32,156 bases of DNA from JBGPBY01 sp041481485 (GCA_041481485.1 JBGPBY010000011.1:1-32156); one strand, 5' to 3'; numbered from the stretch's first letter, positions 22,240-31,343 are shown. Numbers and translations: made by a program. The notes: generated from the letters alone by a model not told the origin.

Positions 22240-24522
22240 ATGACAAGACTCACGCTGATTTCTCTGGATGACACGGTTGTTTTCCCGGGGATGCCCGTCA
22301 CATTGGCCCTCGATGCCGGGAACGAAAAACAAGTATTCCTGGTGCCACGGCACGGCAACACCTACGCGAAGGTCGGAGTCGTCGCGGACGTGACAGAACG
22401 CATTCAGATGCCGGGACGTGGATACGCGGTGTCGCTTAAGGGTCTGCATCGAGGAATACCCGGTGCGGCTCAAACGGACCCGGATGGCCGCCTCCGCGTC
22501 AATGTCGAAGAACGTCCGGACATCATTCCTCCGCCGACAGAAACGCATCAACTGGAACGAGAGTATCGAGCCGTAGTTGAGGAGATCCTCGAACTCCGCG
22601 ACGATGACGGACGGCTCAGCGCGTTTGTGCGATCGATCACTCATACCGGAGCTCTTGCCGACACAGCCGGTTACTCGCCGGACCTGAATTTCGAGCAGAA
22701 AATAGAATTGCTTGAAACGCTCGACGTGATGGACCGCTTGAAACTGGCCTTGCGATTCCAGCAGGAACGGCTCGCAGAACTTCACGTGCGCCGGCGCATT
22801 CGAGACGAAGTGGAGTCCGGAACACAGAAGCAGCAACGAGAATACTTCCTGCGGCGGCAAATGGATGCGATTCGCAAAGAACTCGGCGAGAATGACGGCT
22901 CCGTCATCGAAGAATACCGGAAAAAGATCGCTGACGCGCAGATGCCCGAGCCGGTTTGCGCGCAGGCTGAACGTGAACTCGCGCGACTGGAGAAAATGGG
23001 AGAGTCGAATGCCGAAGCATCGATGATCCGTACCTACCTGGACTGGCTTCTTGCCGTGCCCTGGTCGAAACGATCAGATGAACGGCTCGATCCGAAATAT
23101 GCCCGGGAAGTGCTCGACTCGGACCATGCCGGCCTGAACGACGTCAAACGCCGCATCACCGAGTATCTGGCGGTGCGCAAGCTGCGCACCGAACGAGGTT
23201 TCACCGATAACCGCAGATCGGGCGCGATTCTAACTTTGATTGGACCTCCGGGAACCGGTAAGACATCCATTGGTGAATCGATTGCCCGGGCCACCGGCCG
23301 CAAGTTTGTGCGAATGTCCCTGGGCGGTGTTCGCGATGAAGCTGAAATTCGAGGCCATCGACGGACCTATATTGGAGCTTTGCCCGGCCGTCTCGTCCGC
23401 GCTCTGCGAGATGCCGGCACCATGAATCCGGTGATCATGCTCGACGAGGTCGACAAACTCGGCGCCGATTGGCGCGGAGATCCTTCGGCTGCGCTGCTGG
23501 AAGTTCTGGATCCGGCGCAGAACCACGCCTTCCAGGATCACTATCTGGACGTGGAACTGGATCTTTCTCATGTGCTGTTCATTGCCACCGCGAATGTTGC
23601 CGAGACCATTCCCGGGCCACTTCTGGACCGCATGGAAGTGATTCGCTTCGACGGCTATACGACCGAAGAGAAAGTCGCCATCGCTCGCGGCTACCTCTGG
23701 CCTCGCCAGATCGAGCGCAATGGTTTGCGCATTGACGAAGTGACGGTCGATGATGCCATGCTGCGCCAGATTGTAACCGGCTACACTCGCGAGGCGGGTG
23801 TCCGTCAACTTGAGCGGGAGTTGGGCACTTTGCTTCGCAAGACTGCAACCGCGATCGCAGCGGGAGATCAACAACCACCGGTCGCGATCGAATCCGCGAC
23901 AGTGCGTGAAGCGCTGGGCCGGCAAAAAGTTCATCATGAAGCCGCGGCACGAACTGCCACCCCCGGTGTCGCTACCGGCCTGGCAGTTACCGGCGTCGGC
24001 GGTGACGTGCTCTTCGTCGAAGCTGCCTCTATGACCGGCAGGAATGCGCTCGTACTTACGGGGCAACTGGGCGATGTGATGAAAGAGTCCGCACGTATTG
24101 CTCTGACTTACGTGAAGAGTCACGCTTCACAACTCGAGATCGATGAGCATTCCTTCGAGGGACGCGAGTTTCACATCCATGTTCCGGCAGGCGCGATTCC
24201 AAAGGATGGGCCAAGCGCAGGAGTAACGATCGTCACGGCTCTCGCTTCCCTGCTCAGCAACCGGCCTGTAAAAAGCAGTGTCGGTATGACAGGTGAAGTC
24301 ACGCTGCAAGGACGCGTCCTGCCAATTGGTGGACTGAAGCAGAAGATCATGGCGGCTCAGGCAGCGGGCTTAACAGAAGTCATCTTCCCGAAGCGCAACG
24401 AACCGGATCTGGATGATCTTCCTTCGGATGTTCGCCAACAGATGCGCTTTCATGCCGTGGGCTCCGTCGATGAAGTGCTTGCTCTGGCGTTGGAGCCAAG
24501 AGAAGTGGCGAAGGCTGCGTAG
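22240..24522 (+). CDS. lon: ATP-dependent protease Lon (LonA type)
   Basis: A 760-residue Lon protease that unfolds and degrades damaged or regulatory proteins in the cytoplasm. Order of parts: N-terminal substrate-binding domain (TLISLDDTVVFPGMPVTLAL...), a coiled segment (QKQQREYFLRRQMDAIRKEL), the AAA+ module with Walker A GPPGTGKT (335-342) and Walker B VIMLDEVDKLG (from 398), and the protease domain with the Ser/Lys dyad Ser659 (PKDGPSAGVT) and Lys700 (IGGLKQKIMAA). The N-domain begins LTLISLDDTVVFPGM rather than the IPVLPLRD of housekeeping Lon, so this looks like an accessory type. The ATG at 22222 is an alternative start six codons earlier but lies against the operator dyad. Likely MarR-controlled. 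Confidence 0.93.
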   Translation: MTRLTLISLDDTVVFPGMPVTLALDAGNEKQVFLVPRHGNTYAKVGVVADVTERIQMPGRGYAVSLKGLHRGIPGAAQTDPDGRLRVNVEERPDIIPPPTETHQLEREYRAVVEEILELRDDDGRLSAFVRSITHTGALADTAGYSPDLNFEQKIELLETLDVMDRLKLALRFQQERLAELHVRRRIRDEVESGTQKQQREYFLRRQMDAIRKELGENDGSVIEEYRKKIADAQMPEPVCAQAERELARLEKMGESNAEASMIRTYLDWLLAVPWSKRSDERLDPKYAREVLDSDHAGLNDVKRRITEYLAVRKLRTERGFTDNRRSGAILTLIGPPGTGKTSIGESIARATGRKFVRMSLGGVRDEAEIRGHRRTYIGALPGRLVRALRDAGTMNPVIMLDEVDKLGADWRGDPSAALLEVLDPAQNHAFQDHYLDVELDLSHVLFIATANVAETIPGPLLDRMEVIRFDGYTTEEKVAIARGYLWPRQIERNGLRIDEVTVDDAMLRQIVTGYTREAGVRQLERELGTLLRKTATAIAAGDQQPPVAIESATVREALGRQKVHHEAAARTATPGVATGLAVTGVGGDVLFVEAASMTGRNALVLTGQLGDVMKESARIALTYVKSHASQLEIDEHSFEGREFHIHVPAGAIPKDGPSAGVTIVTALASLLSNRPVKSSVGMTGEVTLQGRVLPIGGLKQKIMAAQAAGLTEVIFPKRNEPDLDDLPSDVRQQMRFHAVGSVDEVLALALEPREVAKAA

Positions 24523-24616
24523 ACAATCGGCGTTGTCCATGCCATGAGTTCCATGGGCGCTCGCCATAGAGTCCGTGTCTTGCCAGAACAGTCAACGTGG
24601 CTTAACGTATCGATTC

Positions 24617-25444
24617 ATGGAATTGCCGCAGAGTTTTTTGACATTTCCAGCGCACAAAAGAATTGCCCAGCGAATTCTTGACGCCCTCGTAAGCGACGAG
24701 CGTGTGCTGGGAGCTTATCTCTTAGGTTCATTCGCTCACGGTACGGCAGATCAATATTCTGATTTGGATTTTTATATTTTGGTTCCCTCGGCCGCACGCG
24801 AAACGATCAAAAACGATCACGCACGCTTGCGGCATGAGGTCGGCCAGCTGGTTTGCGATTTTCCTGCAACTCACCTCGGAGACCCGAATCAATTGATTTC
24901 CTATTATGGTGAAGACTATCCGCTCCACGTGGACTACCAGTATCGAATAGCGGACGAATTGGTGCCAGTCCCGACCAATAGAGATGCAGTCATTCTCCTG
25001 GACAAAACGGGGGAGTTGCAGGCATGGAAGAGCAAATGCGCTGCAATGAAAGAATCCTATGCGCCAACGCAAGATCAATTGCAATATTTTGAAGAACGGT
25101 TCTGGGCATGGTGCGTCTACACGGATAGCAAAGTCAAAAGAGGTGAGTTGTGGGATGCGCGTGATGCCATCGAATACCTTAGAAACAACGTGCTCGTCCG
25201 GCTTGCGTATTTCATCGAAGACCTGCGGCCAGTGGGAAATCGCAGGTTGGAGACAAAATTCACGAATCAGATCCTCAATTCACTTGAGGCCACCCTCCAG
25301 CTGGGCCATACGCAAGCGGACTATGCCTCATCACTCCGTGCAATCGCGGACTGCTACATCGTCCTAATGGACCGAACAACGAGGCAGTTCAAAATAGAAA
25401 TTCACGAAAAAGACAGGAAATATTTCCAGAGCTTTTTGAAATAA
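24617..25444 (+). CDS. Nucleotidyltransferase-domain protein (aminoglycoside/lincosamide adenylyltransferase-like)
   Basis: A 275-residue protein with an N-terminal polymerase-beta-type nucleotidyltransferase fold. LLGSFAHGTADQYSDLDFYI contains the GS motif (37-38) and the metal-binding Asp49/Asp51. The rest is helical (YFEERFWAWCVYTDSKVKRG, DAIEYLRNNVLVRLAYFIED), like the C-terminal domain of enzymes that adenylylate aminoglycosides or lincosamides. Whether it modifies an antibiotic or another small molecule cannot be told. The start is uncertain because no ribosome site precedes either the ATG at 24617 or the TTG at 24575. It lies 94 bases after lon on the same strand and converges with the metallophosphoesterase gene. 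Confidence 0.75.
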   Translation: MELPQSFLTFPAHKRIAQRILDALVSDERVLGAYLLGSFAHGTADQYSDLDFYILVPSAARETIKNDHARLRHEVGQLVCDFPATHLGDPNQLISYYGEDYPLHVDYQYRIADELVPVPTNRDAVILLDKTGELQAWKSKCAAMKESYAPTQDQLQYFEERFWAWCVYTDSKVKRGELWDARDAIEYLRNNVLVRLAYFIEDLRPVGNRRLETKFTNQILNSLEATLQLGHTQADYASSLRAIADCYIVLMDRTTRQFKIEIHEKDRKYFQSFLK

Positions 25445-25482
25445 GGGCCCTTCTGGGAGCCAATTCAATGCCCCCAAATTGT

Positions 25483-26619
25483 TCAATGCTGCATGGCGCC
25501 CGGAATCTCGAACTCGTCCAGTATCTTCCCGTCAATGTCGATCGCTTTAAAGTGCGCGGCCCTGGAGTCCGCACTCACTGTGACGAAATTCTCAATACTC
25601 GCAACTTTCTGCGTAATATTTGCCGGCGGGGTGTCGACATCGTAGAGTGGGGCGCCACCGCCGCCGGTTGTGATGTAGTGGATTCCATTCCTGAGGTAAT
25701 GCTGATAGTTGTGATCGTGGCCGAATAGCCCGGCGGACACGTGATATTTCTCCAGCAGTGGAACGAGCGCTGTCATGTGAGGGTTGTCCCCCTGGCGTCG
25801 TGTAACTGCAGTAAACGGTGGATGATGTGCTACCACAAACCGGTAATACGCATCCTGATGGGCTTTGAGATCGTCTTCAATCCATTGCCGCTGCACCGAC
25901 CAGAAAGTATCCCGTGCCGTGCTGCCTTCTTCTGCATTTGAAATATCGCTGTTCAGAATGAGAAAGTGACTGCTGCCCCAGTTGAAGGAGTAATAAGGCG
26001 CGTCATTGCGGAACATTTCATAGAAATTGTGAGTATTGCGTTCGTGATTCCCGAGAGCAGGAAAGAATGCGGTCTGGCGCAGCAACTGCCGTTCGATGCC
26101 GAAGAACTCCGGCCATAACGAACTGTCATTTCCATCGGCAACCATGTCTCCGGTCTGCACCACGAAATTCGGGATTCCATGATTCAACAGTTGAGCAATG
26201 ACCTTTGCATGCACTTCGGGGCGAGTCCGATTGTCGCCGTATACGACAAACCGATATGCAGCGTCACTTGACGAGGGCGCCGTTTTGAATGAGCCTTTGC
26301 CTTCGTCGCCTCCGGATCCGACGTTGTATTCATATCGCGTGTCGGGTTGCAACCCGGTTAGTGTGGTGCTCTGTACACGCAGCGCCGGCGCTGTTAACAC
26401 TGCTGCTCCCGACGGTGGATGAAACGTCACGTCATCCACCTGAACAATCCAGGCCACAGTCGCTGATTTTGATGTGACACCGACGACGTAAGGTCCCCCG
26501 GCAAATTTCTGTCCGGCAGCCATAGCGACCCTGAGCGAAGGGCCATGTTCTGTGAAAACCAGAGCCACGCATAGCGCGGCAGAAATGGCAAGGAGAGCGA
26601 GAATTCTATTCATTTTCAT
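25483..26619 (-). CDS. Secreted metallophosphoesterase (purple acid phosphatase-like, with N-terminal Fn3-like domain)
   Basis: A 378-residue exported protein. The N-terminus (MKMNRILALLAISAALCVAL...) is a signal peptide or anchor. Residues about 38-115 are a fibronectin-III-like domain (VTSKSATVAWIVQ, STTLTGLQPDTRYEYNVGSG). The calcineurin-like phosphatase core has all metal motifs: VVYGDN (Asp129), VVQTGDMV (Asp158), ALGNHE (Asn191-His192), VVAHHPP and GLFGHDHNYQ. This arrangement is that of purple-acid-phosphatase-like enzymes, so it probably releases phosphate from organic phosphates outside the cytoplasm. The start at 26619 is chosen over 26646, though the ribosome site is weak (CAGAGAA). 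It lies 30 bases after the broken Oar-like receptor gene. Confidence 0.88.
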   Translation of the reverse strand: MKMNRILALLAISAALCVALVFTEHGPSLRVAMAAGQKFAGGPYVVGVTSKSATVAWIVQVDDVTFHPPSGAAVLTAPALRVQSTTLTGLQPDTRYEYNVGSGGDEGKGSFKTAPSSSDAAYRFVVYGDNRTRPEVHAKVIAQLLNHGIPNFVVQTGDMVADGNDSSLWPEFFGIERQLLRQTAFFPALGNHERNTHNFYEMFRNDAPYYSFNWGSSHFLILNSDISNAEEGSTARDTFWSVQRQWIEDDLKAHQDAYYRFVVAHHPPFTAVTRRQGDNPHMTALVPLLEKYHVSAGLFGHDHNYQHYLRNGIHYITTGGGGAPLYDVDTPPANITQKVASIENFVTVSADSRAAHFKAIDIDGKILDEFEIPGAMQH

Positions 26620-26649
26620 TTCTCTGTTATTGGTTCCAGAAATCAATTC

Positions 26650-28990
26650 CTAAAACTCCAGGCGGAGAGCCATCTGGATGCGCCGTGGCGTTCCGGTTCC
26701 CGTTGCCCCGGTGTTCAGGATCGAATTGATCTTGCCAAAACCTGCCGTAAACGAACTGCCGCTCGGATTGGCGTAAATCGGCGTGTTTGCAATATTGAAT
26801 GCTTCGGCCCGAAAGCTGATGCTGCGCTTCTCCATCAATGTGAATTTTTTCTCCAACGCGGTATCCAGTTCGAAGTATCCCGGTCCGCGTGCCACATTGC
26901 GGCCCAGGTTGCCCCACGTTCCTTTGGCAGGAACTGCGAATGCCGCAGGATTGAACCAGTTTGTCCTTGCGGTCCAGTGCAATGGTTTTTGGGGCCAGAG
27001 CTACAGTCTGGAATTGACTGACAAATGGGTCGATCGGATACGAAAGCGTCGGAGCTTGTGTCGATGAAAGTGAAAGCCGGAATGCTGTGCTTTCCATCGG
27101 ATCGCTGAAGTCATCGTTCTGATTTGCGCCGTAATAAATTCCGTATCCACTGCGAATCACCGTCTTGCCCCCAAAAATATCCGGAGCCCAGGCAAAACTG
27201 ACGCGTGGTCCGAAGTCGCGGGAGTTTGGCGAGTACCATGGTGTGCCCGCCGGGCAGACGCCCGCGCAAAATGGAATGCTCACCACAACCGCACGATTCA
27301 GCACCTCATGGGCCACGGTGTAAAATTCGTATCGTAATCCGATATTGAGCTTGAGATTCCTCCGGGCTTTGAGTTCATCCTGAACGTAGCCCATGAGAAA
27401 GCTGCGGCGGAGACCGTGAATTCCCTCTCCCGCGTTGTCGGTGATGGAGTTCAGCTTATTGTTAATAAAGTTTGTCAGATTTGAGTAGCTCGCCGAGGAA
27501 TTGTCGATGGCATTTCCCGAGTTGTTGAGTTGGATCCTTCGAATCTCAACACCCGCCTTATAGGTATTGCGTCCTCGCGTTGTAGTGAAGTTATCAACGT
27601 AGTTATAGGTTGTGCCGACTTCCTCATCGAGAGCGCTGGAAACCAGACCGGTGAAGCCGGAAACGCTGATGCTCACGGGAACGGTTCCAATAGTCGGATG
27701 CTTGTAGGGGACGCGATTGATTCCAAATCGGGCTTCGTTCAGAGTCTGTGGCGAAAAGATGTGCTGCAGTTGCAGCACAAAATTCTGCGGCCTGTTGGTG
27801 ATTTTGTTCACGGAGCCCGTCAACCCGGGCGTTGTGCTGTCGACGTTATCAACGCTGTAGCGCACGAATCCGTTGGTCCTGTCGGTGAACCGGTAATCAA
27901 AACGCATCACCGCGGCATCTTCGCGAAGCGTGTTAACCGTCCGCAGTTTGAATTGGTCGGTGTTGGCATCCATAGAAGTCTGGCCGATCGGATAGGCATC
28001 AATAATCGGCTGCAATGCCGGCGACGTCGCAGTCACCTGGTTGCGAAGTGCAATGCTGGGGACATTGCCACTGAGGGTCTGCCCCAGATGCTGGCGAATG
28101 CCTTCGTAATTGAAAAAGAAAAATCCGCGATTCCGGACCACCGGGCCGCCGATGCTGCCTCCGAATTGGTTCATGTGAAAGGGAGGAATCTGAGGTACAT
28201 CAAACGGAGAACGCGAATCGAGCACGTCATTCCTCAGAAATTCGAACAAACCACCATGGAAATCATTTGTTCCGGTCTTCGATACGACACTGACCTGGCC
28301 GCCGCCGGCCGCCCCGCTTTCCGCGGTATATGTCGCTGTGCTGACGCGAAATTCCGAAATGGAATCCAGCGGTATCTGCAAGCGGGCTTCCGCCTTCTGC
28401 GGCTGTTCCTGAATCCCGCTGGCGTCAATCCCGTCAAAAGTAAAATTGTTGTCGTCGCGTGACCTTCCGTTGAAGCGGATATCGCGTTCGGTTCCTCCCG
28501 CCGCATTGATCGCGCCGGGCGCCAACATCATGAGGGTTGCAAAGGACCGACCATTTATCGGGAGATCGCGGATCTGTTCCGAATCGATTACCGTTCCAAT
28601 TTCAGCGGAATCGCGATTGATGGCTTCAGCTGATGAATGGACTTCGACAATTTCGTTTGACGTTCCGACTTCCAGACGCGCGTCTACCGTACGTCCCTCT
28701 CCGACGGATAGTGTCAGTGCATCGATTGAGGTCGACTTGAAGCCATCCTTTTCAACCGTGATTCTATAAACACCAATGGGCAGGCCGGTAAGTTGATAGG
28801 TCCCCGCCGTACCAGTTGTTACTTGACGACGAAGTCCGGTACCGGCAGATGTCGCTTCCACTTTGGCATTGAGAACTGCGGCACCCTTGGGATCGGTGAT
28901 CACGCCGTTGATGGATGAACGATCCACTTGCGCGATCAGAGGCAGAGCGAACAGAAGAACCAAAATTAACGTTGCAAGCCTTGTAGCCAT
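26650..28990 (-). pseudogene. Broken Oar-like TonB-dependent receptor (internal deletion and frameshift)
   Basis: The reading frame from the ATG at 28990 (ribosome site GAGGGGG) encodes a signal peptide (MATRLATLILVLLFALPLIA). Next come a carboxypeptidase-regulatory domain (INGVITDPKGAAVLNAKVEA), a plug domain (VIDSEQIRDLPINGRSFATL) and most of a beta barrel, as in Oar-like receptors. Near 26960-26970 it passes ALAPKTIALDRKD and then loses homology. From the same spot another frame continues the family ending (RTNWFNPAAFAVPAKGTWGN to IQMALRLEF, stop at 26650). The piece between these two blocks, normally a few hundred residues of barrel, is missing. The first frame runs on in wrong phase to 26627. 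The protein cannot form a full barrel, unless the lesion is an assembly error. Confidence 0.8.
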
Positions 28991-29189
28991 GACCCCCTCT
29001 TTCCGTTGAACCCTGCAATGGCTCCCGACAGCTGGCAGGCTGAGTGTTGGTTTGTGGAATAACCGGAGGACCGGACGCGAGCCCGTTCCGGCGATACAGT
29101 TTGGAGACGCCGAAATGATTCTTGTTCGGTTATGTGAGGGATCCGAGACGATTTTGTGAAAGTTGTTTGACGGTACAATTAAGGGAATT

Positions 29190-29301
29190 TAAGGTTCCCA
29201 AACCCGCCGGAGGAACCAAAGACTCCTTCGGTAACGCTCTCCCTCAAGGTGGGGGAAACGGTCAACTATCTTTTTGGTTCAGCTAACATTCGCCAGGCTT
29301 T
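29190..29301 (+). ncRNA. Candidate structured RNA (possibly ydaO/c-di-AMP riboswitch-like)
   Basis: In the 368-base gap 28991-29358 this stretch has several helices. CCGGAGGA (29207-29214) pairs with TCCTTCGG (29224-29231), and TCTCCC (29238-29243) pairs with GGGGGA (29251-29256). An alternative stem GGTTCC (29193-29198) with GGAACC (29212-29217) excludes the first. Each of the first two helices has one G-U pair that would be A-C on the other strand, so the plus strand is favoured. The segments GGAGGAACCA and TTCAGCTAACATTCGCCAGGC resemble parts of the c-di-AMP (ydaO) riboswitch consensus as I remember it. No plus-strand gene follows within reach, which argues against a functional riboswitch. 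The remainder of the gap (28991-29189, 29302-29358) holds only the receptor's leader. Confidence 0.3.
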
Positions 29302-29358
29302 CATCGAGTTATATCCGAAGAGTCCCACATCTTGCGCTGAGTACGCTTGGTTCTCGAT

Positions 29359-29904
29359 TTAACGTGCGGAACGTGGCGATGCAAGTTCACTTGCATTCTG
29401 GAAGATTCGCATGAAGTCGATGGGAACTTTCGACCGCGTCGTGGTATCCCATGAGGTGGAATAGACCCATTCGACGTTTTGCGAATCGCGTAGCCGAAGG
29501 ACCATTGTGGTGACAATGCAATCGGAGCACAAGCCGCGCGTTGCTGGAAACTGAAATGTAAGGTTGCCTCCCGGCAGTCGAACCCACAGGAGGAAATCCA
29601 TGGAGTTGATGAGTCCGCCAACCGATTGAAGTGCAGCGGCTTGAATTCGCGCTGAACATGGATTTGGAGGATCGCATGTCAACTCTCCCGTAGAAATCAG
29701 CGTGAAGCCCCCCACCCCCTGTCCGTCCAAGCCACCGCCGGTGCGCACTTCTACAGTCCAGTTCTCGCGCCTGTCCGGCATGACAGTGGGTGCGACGGTA
29801 TCCGGAGAAGTGGCTGGAGGAACAGTATCTTGTGAGGTGAGGTTAAGAACCGAGATTAAAAGAACGATGCCGGCAAAAATGCCGGATCTTGCAGCTGGAT
29901 TCAA
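29359..29904 (-). CDS. Small exported or membrane-anchored protein, unknown function
   Basis: A 181-residue product. The start is taken as the TTG at 29904, because AGGAG (29917-29913) lies eight bases upstream and the protein then begins with a clean signal sequence (MNPAARSGIFAGIVLLISVL). The ATG at 29943 in the same frame has no ribosome site. After a Thr/Pro-rich linker (TVPPATSPDTVAPTVMPD) the mature part is beta-rich (NWTVEVRTGGGLDGQGVGGF, LLWVRLPGGNLTFQFPATRG), with four cysteines: two in TCDPPNPC and two in CSDC. These might form disulfides. I do not recognise the family. A periplasmic or lipid-side role is likely. Confidence 0.6.
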   Translation of the reverse strand: MNPAARSGIFAGIVLLISVLNLTSQDTVPPATSPDTVAPTVMPDRRENWTVEVRTGGGLDGQGVGGFTLISTGELTCDPPNPCSARIQAAALQSVGGLINSMDFLLWVRLPGGNLTFQFPATRGLCSDCIVTTMVLRLRDSQNVEWVYSTSWDTTTRSKVPIDFMRIFQNASELASPRSAR

Positions 29905-30183
29905 TCCATATTCTCCTAGCAATAGCGGGAACTCACAAGGCATGGCCGGGCCATTCCGATAGTTCGACTATGTGTCCCGGAAATCGATCGACGTCGCACC
30001 TGCAGTGCCAGGGCTGGAACGGGGATTCACGATTTCTCCAGACAATCGCCGGATGTTGTTTGCCGCAACCGCACAAATGACGGCGACCTGCTTTTGTTAG
30101 AGCTGAAATAACGGACCCAGATTTTCCGAAAGGCTCGCGTTTCGTCCCTGGCTCCCTTGCGGGTTCCCGTATCGCTTCTCGCC

Positions 30184-30636
30184 CTATGCGGCTTGACGAT
30201 GCACGTGCCCACCATTAACCGAAACAATGTCGTCGACCGGTTTGGTGCTCTTCTCGTCAGCTTCGACGATGATTGCAGTCATCCCAGGCCGCATTTCCTC
30301 GGTTACCGAATCGGTGAAATCCGAATCCAGGGCGTCCATGACCGCGTCTCCGGCGAGTCCGCTGGTCGCGCCCAACGCCGCGCCCAAAGCAACGCCAGGT
30401 GCCCCGGCGATCAAGCCTATCAGTGCTCCAACCGTCGTGCCCACCGCTGTACCAAAGAGCGGCCGGGCTTTACTCTCCAATATCGAGAGATTTCCACGAT
30501 CGTCCTTCTTGACCATAACACCCGCTTTGGGTTTGAAATCGATAACTCGCGAGTCACTAAGCTTTTTGATTGCGCCCGCCGCATCATAGGCTTTGTTCGT
30601 ATTTTCGAAGGTTGCAACAATAATTTTGTCGGACAT
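30184..30636 (-). CDS. DUF1269 family protein
   Basis: A 150-residue protein with the DUF1269 layout. The start MSDKIIVATFENTNKAYDAA is followed by a helical and strand region (GVMVKKDDRGNLSILESKAR) and a glycine-zipper stretch rich in Gly/Ala (FGTAVGTTVGALIGLIAG, GVALGAALGATSGLAGDAV). The end is PGMTAIIVEADEKSTKPVDD with a His-rich tail (NGGHVHRQAA). The zipper suggests membrane insertion or self-assembly. It is related to residues 1-140 of the protein at 10685-11383 but has no coiled coil. The ribosome site GAGGAGG is strong. Function is unknown; the family is often stress-linked. Confidence 0.85.
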   Translation of the reverse strand: MSDKIIVATFENTNKAYDAAGAIKKLSDSRVIDFKPKAGVMVKKDDRGNLSILESKARPLFGTAVGTTVGALIGLIAGAPGVALGAALGATSGLAGDAVMDALDSDFTDSVTEEMRPGMTAIIVEADEKSTKPVDDIVSVNGGHVHRQAA

Positions 30637-30923
30637 GGTAAACCTCCTCAGTTGTGGTTATGCCCAAATTCTCAACCAATTTCTGAAAGGACGATATCGG
30701 TCCGATTACGTATTTCAGGACGGCATAGTTGCGGTGGCAAAGGTGCCGAAAATTCGACTTGACCTTCGCGCCTTCACACTACTCCTCTCCCAGGCTGACA
30801 TTCAACTCGAGGTGTCATGCAGCATAGTCAGAGAAAAACTTCGCCTCCATGGAAACCGTTTCAAATCGTGAATCCGTTTTGGCACGTCTGTTGCATTCAA
30901 TGTGAATTCGAAGCGAGGTCCGA

Positions 30924-31043
30924 ATGGGTTTTGAAGTGGTCATTCTCGTCATTGTTTTCGCGATTCCGTTGTTGGCAGGTTTTGCATTGATCGTCGATGC
31001 GCTGAAGCGCGCAGTAAACGAAATGCGGGAGAACAACTTATGA
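30924..31043 (+). CDS. Mini membrane protein, 39 residues
   Basis: The frame MGFEVVILVIVFAIPLLAGF, then ALIVDALKRAVNEMRENNL, begins with one strong transmembrane helix (residues 4-25) followed by a charged amphipathic tail. A weak AGG lies upstream (GCGAGGTCCGA). Its stop overlaps the start of the next small membrane gene (ATGA at 31040-31043), which speaks for a real translationally coupled pair. I do not recognise a family. Confidence 0.5.
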   Translation: MGFEVVILVIVFAIPLLAGFALIVDALKRAVNEMRENNL

Positions 31044-31261
31044 TTTACACACTGAGCGTCAACATCTTAGTGGCAGCGGTCGTATTCGGTCTGGCGGGGT
31101 TGCTGACCCTGGCATTTATCGCGTGGACCGAGGCAAAAAACTACGCACTCGCATTACGCGCAATGCAACGCATTGTCGCATCCAGCCCTCGCGAAGACTT
31201 CGCGAATTCACACACAAATTCGCGAAACCCGAATCCCGACAGATTGAATTCCACGACTTAA
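31040..31261 (+). CDS. Small membrane protein, 73 residues
   Basis: The product starts MIYTLSVNILVAAVVFGLAG and continues LLTLAFIAWTEAKNYALALR, so it has one long or two short hydrophobic helices in the first 30 residues. A polar Ser/Asn/Pro-rich tail follows (SPREDFANSHTNSRNPNPDR). The start overlaps the stop of the 39-residue membrane gene by four bases, so the two are probably made together and may interact in the membrane. No homologue comes to mind. A palindromic intergenic repeat begins two bases after the stop. Confidence 0.45.
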   Translation: MIYTLSVNILVAAVVFGLAGLLTLAFIAWTEAKNYALALRAMQRIVASSPREDFANSHTNSRNPNPDRLNSTT

Positions 31262-31262
31262 T

Positions 31263-31343
31263 TGTGGGCGGTCATAGACCGCCCTACAGTGGGAACATGG
31301 ATCCGCTGTACCTGCAACCAATTTTTTCTAGACCGCCCCCACA
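31263..31343. repeat. Nested palindromic intergenic repeat
   Basis: A perfect palindrome GGGCGGTC-ATA-GACCGCCC (31266-31284) lies inside a larger inverted structure. TGTGGGCGGTC on the left (31263-31273) matches GACCGCCCCCACA on the right (31331-31343) with a two-base bulge, and TACAG / CTGTA pair in between. This type of GGCGGTC...GACCGCC sequence is, from memory, common between genes in some soil bacteria. It could act as a terminator for the small membrane genes, since a T-run (ATTTTTTCTA) lies within it. Confidence 0.6.

Noticed and set aside
23230..24123. 297-codon minus-strand frame inside lon
   Set aside because: Antisense shadow of the AAA+ and protease domains.
27530..28462. 310-codon plus-strand frame inside the Oar-like receptor
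   Set aside because: Antisense to a recognised receptor domain order; no start signal or family.
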